From an uncultured Coprococcus sp. (GTDB lineage Bacteria; Bacillota; Clostridia; Lachnospirales; Lachnospiraceae), in NCBI GenBank assembly GCA_900548315.1, contig URJU01000153.1, positions 1-5,137 on the forward strand: a stretch of DNA of 5,137 nucleotides, given 5' to 3'. Both the position numbers and the translations under genes were made by a program. The notes under the pieces were generated by a model, which was given only the letters and a program-made list of their open reading frames with translations, was not told the origin of the DNA and made no database searches. Positions 1-5,096 of this stretch are shown piece after piece (within the stretch, counting starts at the first letter, position 1; the number at the start of each line of letters is the position of its first letter).

Positions 1-3
1 GTA

Positions 4-12
4 TGTTATACT
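4..12 (+). promoter_or_regulatory. Extended -10 promoter element for the DUF1189-like gene and probably pyk
   Basis: The bases TG-T-TATACT form an extended -10 (TGn plus a one-mismatch TATAAT). Transcription would start near 18-20, leaving a leader of about 55 nt before the TTG start. Any -35 would lie left of the window edge and cannot be seen. The 20 bases from position 4 match 17 of 20 bases around the -10 of the hydrolase promoter (2892-2911), which supports this being a real promoter. Confidence 0.6.
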
Positions 13-62
13 GTAATAGATTTTACGGTACTATTATTAAAAAATGATGAAACATTCCGAAA

Positions 63-68
63 AAGGAG
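63..68 (+). promoter_or_regulatory. Ribosome binding site fixing a TTG start
   Basis: AAGGAG lies 6 nt upstream of the TTG at 75. The next in-frame methionine (residue 14) has no Shine-Dalgarno sequence at a usable distance, and starting there would remove the conserved-looking N-terminal amphipathic stretch. This site therefore decides the start codon. Confidence 0.75.
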
Positions 69-74
69 ATAAAA

Positions 75-956
75 TTGGACGAAAAGATAGGATTTGGCTG
101 CTCTCTGAAAAATATGTTTGTCGGCGTTGTAAAGCCGGAGGCATATATGAAAAATGGACAGAGTGGAAAGACGTGGCATGCAGTGATGGTCGTATTGGGT
201 ATGAGCATCATACTCTATCTATTTACATTTTGGCTGCCATATAACAAGTTATTTGGAAATGGAAGACTGGCCAGGACTGTGGATGAGGCGGTGAACGATT
301 TTGCACTCAGCAATGACGGATTTTATTATGAAGGACGTTACCAGTGGACTGATGACGAGAATATGACTTACATACTGGTGGATACATCCATAAAGGATTC
401 CTCTGCAAAAGAGATAGAGTCCCTTAGAAAAGAAAATGTCTATACCACGGTCTTTGTTGTGACAGGGGCAGAGATAATATCAATGGAAAATGGAAGAATG
501 AGTACCATAAAAGCGAAGGATCTGTACGAGGCATTAAATGAGGTTTATCATGCTAGTTCATTTGGCAAACAGGATATATTGGATATTATAAATAAATGGG
601 ACACACCGGTTCTGACCGCATTGTATATAGGAAATGTGATAGGTGGAATAATAAAGACGTTTTGGGTTTCGTTTATAGTGGCGATAGTAGGCTTGATAGT
701 TTCGTCAGCCCTTAAACTTAAAGTATCACTTGGGGCTGTGTACAGAGCAGCTTTATATATAAGATCACTCTGGTACCCAATACTACTGTTGATATCCACA
801 TATGTGTGGCCGGCAAAGAAAACTTTGATGACACTAACATTTATGATATGTGCAGCATATATGTTTATGGCGATATATAGATATAATGCTCAGAATCCGG
901 GGGAGCTGAGAGGAAGGGCAACAATGCTTTCAGGCAGTCAGCCGCCGAATTTATAA
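75..956 (+). CDS. DUF1189-like integral membrane protein
   Basis: This is a 293-residue protein of unknown function. It has a cytoplasmic N-terminus (about 1-33) with a Lys-Pro-x-x-Tyr stretch, a first membrane segment near 34-54, and a mainly hydrophilic region (about 55-178) probably outside the cell. Hydrophobic segments follow at roughly 180-212 (one long or two short helices), 228-246 and 249-268, and then a short polar tail. One N-terminal helix, an extracytoplasmic domain and a C-terminal helical bundle resemble the DUF1189 family of Firmicutes. So does the pattern in the outer domain, DGFYYEG followed about 15 residues later by YILVDTS. The assignment is from memory of the family, not from a search, and no catalytic residues are evident. 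Translation starts at TTG, chosen because AAGGAG lies 6 nt upstream. The gene ends 63 bp before pyk with no terminator between, so it may lead a pyk operon. If DUF1189 is wrong, it remains a conserved-looking multi-pass membrane protein. Confidence 0.72.
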   Translation: MDEKIGFGCSLKNMFVGVVKPEAYMKNGQSGKTWHAVMVVLGMSIILYLFTFWLPYNKLFGNGRLARTVDEAVNDFALSNDGFYYEGRYQWTDDENMTYILVDTSIKDSSAKEIESLRKENVYTTVFVVTGAEIISMENGRMSTIKAKDLYEALNEVYHASSFGKQDILDIINKWDTPVLTALYIGNVIGGIIKTFWVSFIVAIVGLIVSSALKLKVSLGAVYRAALYIRSLWYPILLLISTYVWPAKKTLMTLTFMICAAYMFMAIYRYNAQNPGELRGRATMLSGSQPPNL

Positions 957-1004
957 CCTGGACAGACAGATTAAAGTAAAAAATATAACATATAAAATAA
1001 CAAT

Positions 1005-1010
1005 AGGAGG
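1005..1010 (+). promoter_or_regulatory. Strong ribosome binding site of pyk
   Basis: AGGAGG (continuing as AGGAGGAG to 1012) lies 9 nt before the ATG at 1020, or 7 nt counted from the second AGGAG. It is a near-perfect anti-16S match, as expected for a highly expressed glycolytic gene. Confidence 0.8.
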
Positions 1011-1019
1011 AGTATCACA

Positions 1020-2765
1020 ATGAATCTGAGAAAAACAAAGATTATCTGTACACTTGGACCTGCAACAGATGACGACGAGGTGCTTAGAAAACTTATGCTT
1101 GAGGGAATGGATGTTGCCAGGTTTAATTTTTCTCATGGAGATCATGCTCAGCACAGAAAGAATAAAGACAGAATAGAAAAACTCAGGGATGAGTTGGGAA
1201 TACCGGTAGCTACATTGCTTGATACAAAAGGACCTGAAATCCGTGTTGGAGATTTCAAGGAAGGTAAGGTTGAGCTTGTTGAGGGACAGACATTTACGCT
1301 CACAACAGAGGATATACTTGGAGATCAGGCAAAGGTATCCATCACGTACAAGAACCTTGTAAATGATGTAAAACCGGGTGATACCATACTGATAGATGAC
1401 GGACTTATTAATATGAAGATAGAGAAAGTGACAGGAACGGAGATCGTGTGCCGTGTTGAGAATGGCGGACCTGTATCCAATCACAAGGGAGTCAACGTTC
1501 CAAGGGTCAATCTTACAATGCCGTACATCAGTGATGTGGACAGAGATGACATAATCTTTGGAATTAAGAACGATTTTGATTTTATAGCGGCATCATTTGT
1601 CAGATCTGCTGATGATATTCTCGAGATAAGGAAGATTCTTGACGAGTATGAGTGCGACAACATCAATATTATAGCGAAGATAGAGAATATGCAGGGTGTT
1701 GACAACATAGACGAGATAATAAGAGTGTCGGATGGTATCATGGTTGCCAGAGGAGATATGGGAGTAGAGATACCTCTTGAGGATGTACCAATCATCCAGA
1801 AGATGATTATAAAGAAGGTTTACAATGCAGACAAGCAGGTCATAACGGCCACACAGATGCTTGACTCGATGATGATACATCCAAGACCTACAAGGGCTGA
1901 GGCAACAGATGTCGCAAATGCTATATATGACGGAACCAGTGCGATCATGCTCTCTGGAGAGACTGCTGCAGGAAAGTATCCTGTGGAGGCACTTCATACG
2001 ATGAAGACTATAGCAGAGAGAGCTGAGAGGGATATAGATTACAACAAGCGTTTTTTCAGCCGCGATGCGGTCCAGAATCCTGATATAACAAGTGCTATAT
2101 CGCATGCGACATGTACAACCGCGATAGATCTTGCGGCAGCGGCTATTATAACAGTCACAAAGTCTGGTAAGACTGCCAGAATGCTGTCAAAATACAGGCC
2201 AAAATGTCCGATCATCGGATGTACACCAGTGCCGAAGGTTGCACGTCAGATTAACTTATCATGGGGTGTGCAGCCACTTCTCATCCAGGAGGAGAACAAC
2301 ACTGACGATTTGTTCGAACATTCAGTTGATGCGGCAAAGAAAAATGGATATGTCAAGGATGGTGAGGTTGTCGTAATAACAGCCGGGGTTCCTCTTGGAG
2401 TTACAGGTACGACCAACTTGATAAAGGTACATGTTGTGGGACATATTCTGGTAAAGGGATATTCCATAAACGAGAGAACCGCCACAGCACCATTGTGTGT
2501 ATGTGAATCGGAGGATGACCTAATTGCGAATTACAAGGACGGAGACATTATAGTCATAAGTGAGACAAGCAACAGGGTTATGGAACAGTTAAAGACCGCA
2601 TCGGCAATTGTCTGTGAGAAGAACGGCGGCAATTCGCATGCAGCCATAGTTGGACTCAGCAGAGATATACCGGTGATACTTGGAGCTCAGAATGCTACAA
2701 AGATCCTGAAATCAGGGTCTATAGTCACAGTAAACGGCGAGGATGGAGTTGTTATTTCCAACTAG
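1020..2765 (+). CDS. pyk: Pyruvate kinase with C-terminal PEP-utiliser domain
   Basis: This cytoplasmic enzyme catalyses the last step of glycolysis, phosphoenolpyruvate + ADP to pyruvate + ATP, as a tetramer. The 581-residue product has the full catalytic core. ARFNFSHG (33-40) carries active-site Arg34 and the K+ ligands Asn36 and Ser38. DTKGPEIR (68-75) supplies Asp68 and Thr69, and Glu73 sits where K+-dependent enzymes have Glu, not Lys. IAKIEN (218-223) holds catalytic Lys220 and metal ligand Glu222, and VARGDMGVE (242-250) metal ligand Asp246. ATQMLDSM (277-284) and PRPTRAEATDVANAIYDGTSAIMLSGET (288-315) follow. The B domain spans about 70-170 and the regulatory C domain about 355-472. 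Residues about 474-581 add the PEP-utiliser-like tail known from Bacillus-type enzymes, about 100 residues beyond the short form. In this tail the usual GGxTSHAA reads GGNSHAA, keeping His540. No terminator separates it from the upstream membrane gene, and none is obvious downstream. Allosteric behaviour cannot be read from the sequence. Confidence 0.97.
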   Translation: MNLRKTKIICTLGPATDDDEVLRKLMLEGMDVARFNFSHGDHAQHRKNKDRIEKLRDELGIPVATLLDTKGPEIRVGDFKEGKVELVEGQTFTLTTEDILGDQAKVSITYKNLVNDVKPGDTILIDDGLINMKIEKVTGTEIVCRVENGGPVSNHKGVNVPRVNLTMPYISDVDRDDIIFGIKNDFDFIAASFVRSADDILEIRKILDEYECDNINIIAKIENMQGVDNIDEIIRVSDGIMVARGDMGVEIPLEDVPIIQKMIIKKVYNADKQVITATQMLDSMMIHPRPTRAEATDVANAIYDGTSAIMLSGETAAGKYPVEALHTMKTIAERAERDIDYNKRFFSRDAVQNPDITSAISHATCTTAIDLAAAAIITVTKSGKTARMLSKYRPKCPIIGCTPVPKVARQINLSWGVQPLLIQEENNTDDLFEHSVDAAKKNGYVKDGEVVVITAGVPLGVTGTTNLIKVHVVGHILVKGYSINERTATAPLCVCESEDDLIANYKDGDIIVISETSNRVMEQLKTASAIVCEKNGGNSHAAIVGLSRDIPVILGAQNATKILKSGSIVTVNGEDGVVISN

Positions 2766-2815
2766 TCAAAAAGCCATAGTGACAATTGTAAGATCATTAG
2801 ACTTAGAATAAGACA

Positions 2816-2832
2816 TGTAACAGATATTTAAC
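2816..2832 (+). promoter_or_regulatory. WalR-box-like motif, distal
   Basis: TGTAAC-N5-TTTAAC matches the B. subtilis WalR (YycF) consensus TGTWAH-N5-TGTWAH at 11 of 12 defined positions. It ends 39 bp upstream of the -35 of the hydrolase promoter, where an activator could sit. WalR controls SH3/LysM/NlpC-type autolysins in other Firmicutes, which makes the context attractive. The motif is short and AT-rich, so a chance match is possible. Confidence 0.35.
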
Positions 2833-2871
2833 AAAAACTAAATAAAACCGTACCAAATGAGACCTCCCGTG

Positions 2872-2900
2872 TTGACAAAAGTAACAATTGTTGCTATACT
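2872..2900 (+). promoter_or_regulatory. Sigma-A promoter of the NlpC/P60 hydrolase gene
   Basis: The -35 is a perfect TTGACA (2872-2877). A 17-bp spacer leads to TATACT (2895-2900), preceded by TGC, which makes an extended -10. Transcription should start near 2907, giving a leader of about 58 nt before the ATG at 2965. The spacer contains the 10-bp palindrome AACAATTGTT (2883-2892), which could be part of a protein site. Confidence 0.88.
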
Positions 2901-2939
2901 ACAATAGATTTGTAACAAAAACGTAATAATTGTTGCGAT
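2881..2939 (+). repeat. Pair of 17-bp direct repeats flanking the hydrolase start of transcription
   Basis: GTAACAATTGTTGCTAT (2881-2897) recurs as GTAATAATTGTTGCGAT (2923-2939), identical at 15 of 17 bases. The offset is exactly 42 bp, close to four turns of the helix. The first copy covers the promoter spacer and half of the -10. The second lies in the leader and ends 12 bp before the ribosome binding site. The arrangement suits a repressor bound at two phased sites, but no regulator is identifiable. Confidence 0.55.
2911..2927 (+). promoter_or_regulatory. WalR-box-like motif, proximal
   Basis: TGTAAC-N5-CGTAAT matches TGTWAH-N5-TGTWAH at 11 of 12 defined positions. It begins just after the predicted transcription start (near 2907), where a bound protein would be expected to repress. 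It overlaps the second 17-bp direct repeat by 5 bases. Calling it WalR is inference from motif and gene function only. Confidence 0.3.
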
Positions 2940-2951
2940 GAAAAGATGCAC

Positions 2952-2957
2952 AGGAGG
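2952..2957 (+). promoter_or_regulatory. Ribosome binding site that sets the hydrolase start
   Basis: AGGAGG lies 7 nt before the ATG at 2965. An upstream in-frame ATG at 2938 would place this site inside the coding region and would have no Shine-Dalgarno of its own. The start at 2965 is therefore preferred, and it yields a normal signal peptide. Confidence 0.9.
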
Positions 2958-2964
2958 TTTTATT

Positions 2965-4347
2965 ATGTACAAGTCAAAGACAATAAAAAAGACTATCGTT
3001 GTGGCTGCGGCTGCCGGAATGATCATAACAACATCGATCGGCACAGTCAGTGCGAGCCAACTGCTCAATGACTCAACGGTTGGAATTTCATCTGCATTTG
3101 ACAAATATGCAAACACCCTTGCGGGCAATAGTGATAAAAACGCGGATAAGTCAGACGAAACAGTTGCAACTGCATCTGATGCAGCAAAGACTGTCGGAGA
3201 GTGTGCAAAGGATGATACTGTGGCTGGAGACAAAAAAGCTGCAGCAAAAGATAAAAAGACAGAGATAAAATATCCTCAGTTTGAAGATAAGTGCCTTGCG
3301 GTCACAGATGATTATGTCAACATAAGAGCCGCAGCAGGAACGGATTCAGACGTGGTAGGAATAATAGGCAACGCAGGTGTTGCGGACGTTGTTGAGAAGG
3401 GAAAAGAGTGGACAAAGGTCACATCCGGCAACTGTACCGGTTATATAAGAAATGATCTTCTTCTTTATGGCGATGACGCCGGGGAGTACGCAGAGGCAAA
3501 TTGCAGCAGAATGGCGACTATAAGTACTGAGACGTTGAATGTCAGGGAGAAGGCCGATACATCGGCAGACTGTATAACCCAGGTTGGTGCAGGCCAGAGC
3601 TTTGATATCCTCTCACAGACAGATAAGTGGGTAGAGATCGCACTTGATGATGAGACAAGTGGATATGTAAGTGCTGATTTTATAGAGTATACATATAAGC
3701 TCGATGAGGCGAAGACCATGGAGGAGATCCAAGCAGAAATCCAGGCTCAGGAGGATGCGGAGAAACAGGCTCAGGAGGAGGCTGCGACAGCTGAAACTGA
3801 CAGCCAGGAAGACAGTGATGATCAGAGTACAGCAGATGACCAGTATCCAGATGGCAGCCAGGATGATAACGACGATCAGGACACTGATGACAGTCAGGAT
3901 TCTGATCACGCTGATGACAGTCAGGATACAGCGTCAGGTGATGAGGGGGATGGCAGCGATACAACTGTTGCTGCTCCGAGTGGTCAGACAGGAATAGATC
4001 TTGCCAATTATGCCACACAGTTTGTCGGTAATCCGTATGTGTATGGTGGTTCAAGCCTTACGGATGGAGCTGACTGCTCAGGATTTGTAATGGCTGTATA
4101 TGCTCAGTTTGGATATTCATTGCCACATTCGGCAGGTGCGCAGTCCGGATATGGAACGAGGGTTGATACGTCAAGCCTTGAGCCGGGAGATATACTTTTC
4201 TATGGCTATGATGGATCAATAGAGCATTGCGCAATATATATCGGAGATGGAATGATAGTCCATGCCAGCACGGAGGAGACAGGAATCAAGATCTCGTCTG
4301 CGTTCTACAGCACTCCGATATGTGCAGTCAGACTGATAGGACAGTAA
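2965..4347 (+). CDS. Secreted peptidoglycan hydrolase, SH3b-SH3b-NlpC/P60
   Basis: This 460-residue exported protein probably cuts peptide cross-bridges or stem peptides in peptidoglycan, as D,L-endopeptidases of the NlpC/P60 family do. A signal peptide (KSKTIKK, then a hydrophobic core 11-22) likely ends at TVSA|S (Ala30). A Lys/Asp/Ala-rich stretch (31-107) precedes two bacterial SH3 domains, about 108-168 (DDYVNIRAAAGTDSDVVGII) and 181-241 (TETLNVREKADTSAD), which should bind the wall. Residues 246-278 are Glu/Gln/Ala-rich and probably helical. Residues 279-332 are a very acidic linker with 22 Asp in 54. The catalytic NlpC/P60 domain (341-460) shows Cys371 in DGADCSGFV, His421 in IEHCAIYIG and His433 in IVHAS, the expected Cys-His-His set, so it looks active. 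The mature protein has eight cysteines, unusual for an exported Gram-positive hydrolase. It has its own strong promoter and is probably monocistronic. The exact bond cleaved is not readable from sequence. Confidence 0.92.
   Translation: MYKSKTIKKTIVVAAAAGMIITTSIGTVSASQLLNDSTVGISSAFDKYANTLAGNSDKNADKSDETVATASDAAKTVGECAKDDTVAGDKKAAAKDKKTEIKYPQFEDKCLAVTDDYVNIRAAAGTDSDVVGIIGNAGVADVVEKGKEWTKVTSGNCTGYIRNDLLLYGDDAGEYAEANCSRMATISTETLNVREKADTSADCITQVGAGQSFDILSQTDKWVEIALDDETSGYVSADFIEYTYKLDEAKTMEEIQAEIQAQEDAEKQAQEEAATAETDSQEDSDDQSTADDQYPDGSQDDNDDQDTDDSQDSDHADDSQDTASGDEGDGSDTTVAAPSGQTGIDLANYATQFVGNPYVYGGSSLTDGADCSGFVMAVYAQFGYSLPHSAGAQSGYGTRVDTSSLEPGDILFYGYDGSIEHCAIYIGDGMIVHASTEETGIKISSAFYSTPICAVRLIGQ
3850..3927 (+). 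repeat. Short in-frame repeats coding for the Asp-Ser-Gln linker
   Basis: CTGATGACAGTCAGGAT occurs identically at 3884-3900 and 3911-3927, 27 bp (9 codons) apart, each encoding DDSQD. A diverged copy at 3850-3864 matches GATGACAGTCAGGAT at 13 of 15 bases, 36 bp before the second. All offsets are multiples of three, so slippage would lengthen or shorten the linker without breaking the frame. Confidence 0.75.
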
Positions 4348-4356
4348 AAGGTCATT

Positions 4357-4405
4357 TTGTTCAATATGGCGGAAATAATACGGTTTCGCCAAATAAAGTG
4401 AACAA
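4357..4405 (+). repeat. Compound inverted repeat after the hydrolase gene, possible weak terminator
   Basis: The outer arms TTGTTCA (4357-4363) and TGAACAA (4399-4405) are perfectly complementary. Inside them TGGCG-(G)-AAA (4367-4375) pairs with TTTCGCCA (4384-4391), with one bulged G and an 8-nt loop. The RNA could fold into a two-tier hairpin starting 9 nt after the stop codon. No T-run follows on either strand, so it is not a standard intrinsic terminator. It could slow polymerase, protect the mRNA 3' end or be a protein site. Confidence 0.5.
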
Positions 4406-4432
4406 TATGCACATTAAATTCTGTCAAATATA

Positions 4433-4460
4433 TTGAAAAAAACGCTCGATATGTTATAAT
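4433..4460 (+). promoter_or_regulatory. Sigma-A promoter of hpf
   Basis: TTGAAA (4433-4438), a 16-bp spacer and a perfect TATAAT (4455-4460) with an upstream TGT (extended -10) make a good vegetative promoter. Transcription should start near 4467. No sigma-B or sigma-H style element is evident, although hpf is stress-controlled in Bacillus. Confidence 0.85.
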
Positions 4461-4471
4461 AAACACATCAA

Positions 4472-4488
4472 TTTGGATTCTATCCAAA
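4472..4488 (+). promoter_or_regulatory. Perfect stem-loop in the hpf leader
   Basis: TTTGGAT and ATCCAAA are perfect complements around a 3-nt TCT loop. The hairpin would begin about 5 nt after the predicted transcription start and end 4 nt before the ribosome binding site. It may stabilise the 5' end, tune translation or, as DNA, serve as an operator. No T-run follows, so it is not a terminator. Confidence 0.55.
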
Positions 4489-4492
4489 AAAG

Positions 4493-4498
4493 AAGGAG
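4493..4498 (+). promoter_or_regulatory. Ribosome binding site that sets the hpf start
   Basis: AAGGAG lies 9 nt before the ATG at 4508. An in-frame TTG at 4499 directly abuts this site, leaving no spacing, so it cannot be the start used. The ATG also gives the standard HPF N-terminus (MNYIISGKNIEVTEGL). Confidence 0.88.
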
Positions 4499-4507
4499 TT
4501 GGGCATC

Positions 4508-5035
4508 ATGAATTACATAATCAGCGGTAAGAACATTGAAGTTACAGAAGGACTTAGAAATGCAGTACAGGATAAGCTTTCAAAGCTTGAAAAGTACTTT
4601 GCAGCTGATACTGGCGCACAGGTCACATTCAGCGTGGAGAAAGATAGACAGAAGATAGAGGTAACCATTCCTATGAAGGGACATATCATCAGAGCAGAAC
4701 AGGTAAGTGATGATATGTATGTTTCAATCGACCTCGTTGTTGAGGTTATTGAGAGACAGGTTACCAAGCATCGCAAGAAACTCATAGATAAGGAACAGAA
4801 TGTAGCTTATCTCAATGAGGCATTTGTTGATGAGGATATTGAGGATGACGATGATATCAGGATTGTCAGAACAAAAAAGTTCGCAGTTAAGCCGATGTAT
4901 CCTGAGGATGCATGCATTCAGATGGATCTTCTGGGACATAACTTCTATGTTTTCAGAAATGCAGAGACAGATGAAGTGAATGTTGTATATAAGAGAAAGG
5001 GCAACACATACGGATTGATTGAGCCAGAGTTCTAA
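4508..5035 (+). CDS. hpf: Long-form ribosome hibernation promoting factor
   Basis: This 175-residue protein binds 30S subunits in slow growth and pairs two 70S ribosomes into inactive 100S dimers. The N-terminal HPF/RaiA domain (about 1-97) begins MNYIISGKNIEVTEGLRNAVQDKLSKLEKYF and includes the basic stretch RQVTKHRKKL (83-92), which should contact 16S rRNA. An acidic linker (about 100-116, rich in Glu and Asp) leads to the C-terminal dimerisation domain (119-175). That domain shows the signature KKFAVKPMYPEDACIQMDLLGHNFYVFRN and ends NVVYKRKGNTYGLIEPEF. The length is typical of long HPF (B. subtilis YvyD type) and about twice that of the short enterobacterial form, so no separate dimerising factor should be needed. 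It has its own sigma-A-type promoter and a leader hairpin. The start at 4508 is preferred over the TTG at 4499 because of ribosome binding site spacing. Confidence 0.96.
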   Translation: MNYIISGKNIEVTEGLRNAVQDKLSKLEKYFAADTGAQVTFSVEKDRQKIEVTIPMKGHIIRAEQVSDDMYVSIDLVVEVIERQVTKHRKKLIDKEQNVAYLNEAFVDEDIEDDDDIRIVRTKKFAVKPMYPEDACIQMDLLGHNFYVFRNAETDEVNVVYKRKGNTYGLIEPEF

Positions 5036-5055
5036 TTCAGAGGTATAACAGGCAT

Positions 5056-5083
5056 TTGACAAAGCTTTAGCTTGAGAGATAAT
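5056..5083 (+). promoter_or_regulatory. Promoter facing right, for a gene beyond the window
   Basis: A perfect TTGACA (5056-5061), a 16-bp spacer and GATAAT (5078-5083, five of six) form a good sigma-A promoter, with initiation expected near 5090. The gene it serves is not present. In many Firmicutes secA follows hpf, so secA is a reasonable but unproven guess. Confidence 0.65.
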
Positions 5084-5096
5084 CGGTTATATAAAT

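Noticed and set aside
959..996. A separate pyk promoter: TGGACA (959-964) with TATAAC (984-989) or TATAAA (991-996).
   Set aside because: The spacers would be 19 and 26 bp and there is no TGn element. AT-rich intergenic DNA gives such matches freely, so I would not annotate it without transcript data.
951..1484. A 177-codon reading frame on the minus strand, opposite the start of pyk.
   Set aside because: It lies antisense to a certain pyruvate kinase, reads as low-quality Cys/Ile/Tyr-rich sequence without a recognisable domain, and is a shadow of the real gene. Other minus-strand frames were rejected for the same reason.
2857..2907. A 16-codon ORF (MRPPVLTKVTIVAILQ) upstream of the hydrolase gene, as a possible leader peptide.
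   Set aside because: It lies across the -35 and -10, mostly before the predicted transcription start, and has no ribosome binding site.
2938..2964. Extending the hydrolase by nine residues to the ATG at 2938.
   Set aside because: The AGGAGG would be inside the coding region and the upstream ATG has no Shine-Dalgarno; the signal peptide starts properly at 2965.
4499..4507. Starting hpf at TTG 4499.
   Set aside because: It touches the AAGGAG site with no spacing; ATG 4508 has 9-nt spacing and gives the family N-terminus.
5061..5073. AAGC-TTTA-GCTT hairpin as an hpf terminator.
   Set aside because: The stem is only 4 bp, has no T-run and lies inside a better-supported promoter spacer.
1..5096. 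A novel defence, toxin-antitoxin, phage or biosynthetic system.
   Set aside because: All space is taken by four housekeeping-type genes and short regulatory gaps; no accessory genes, tRNA, IS ends or CRISPR-like repeats are present.
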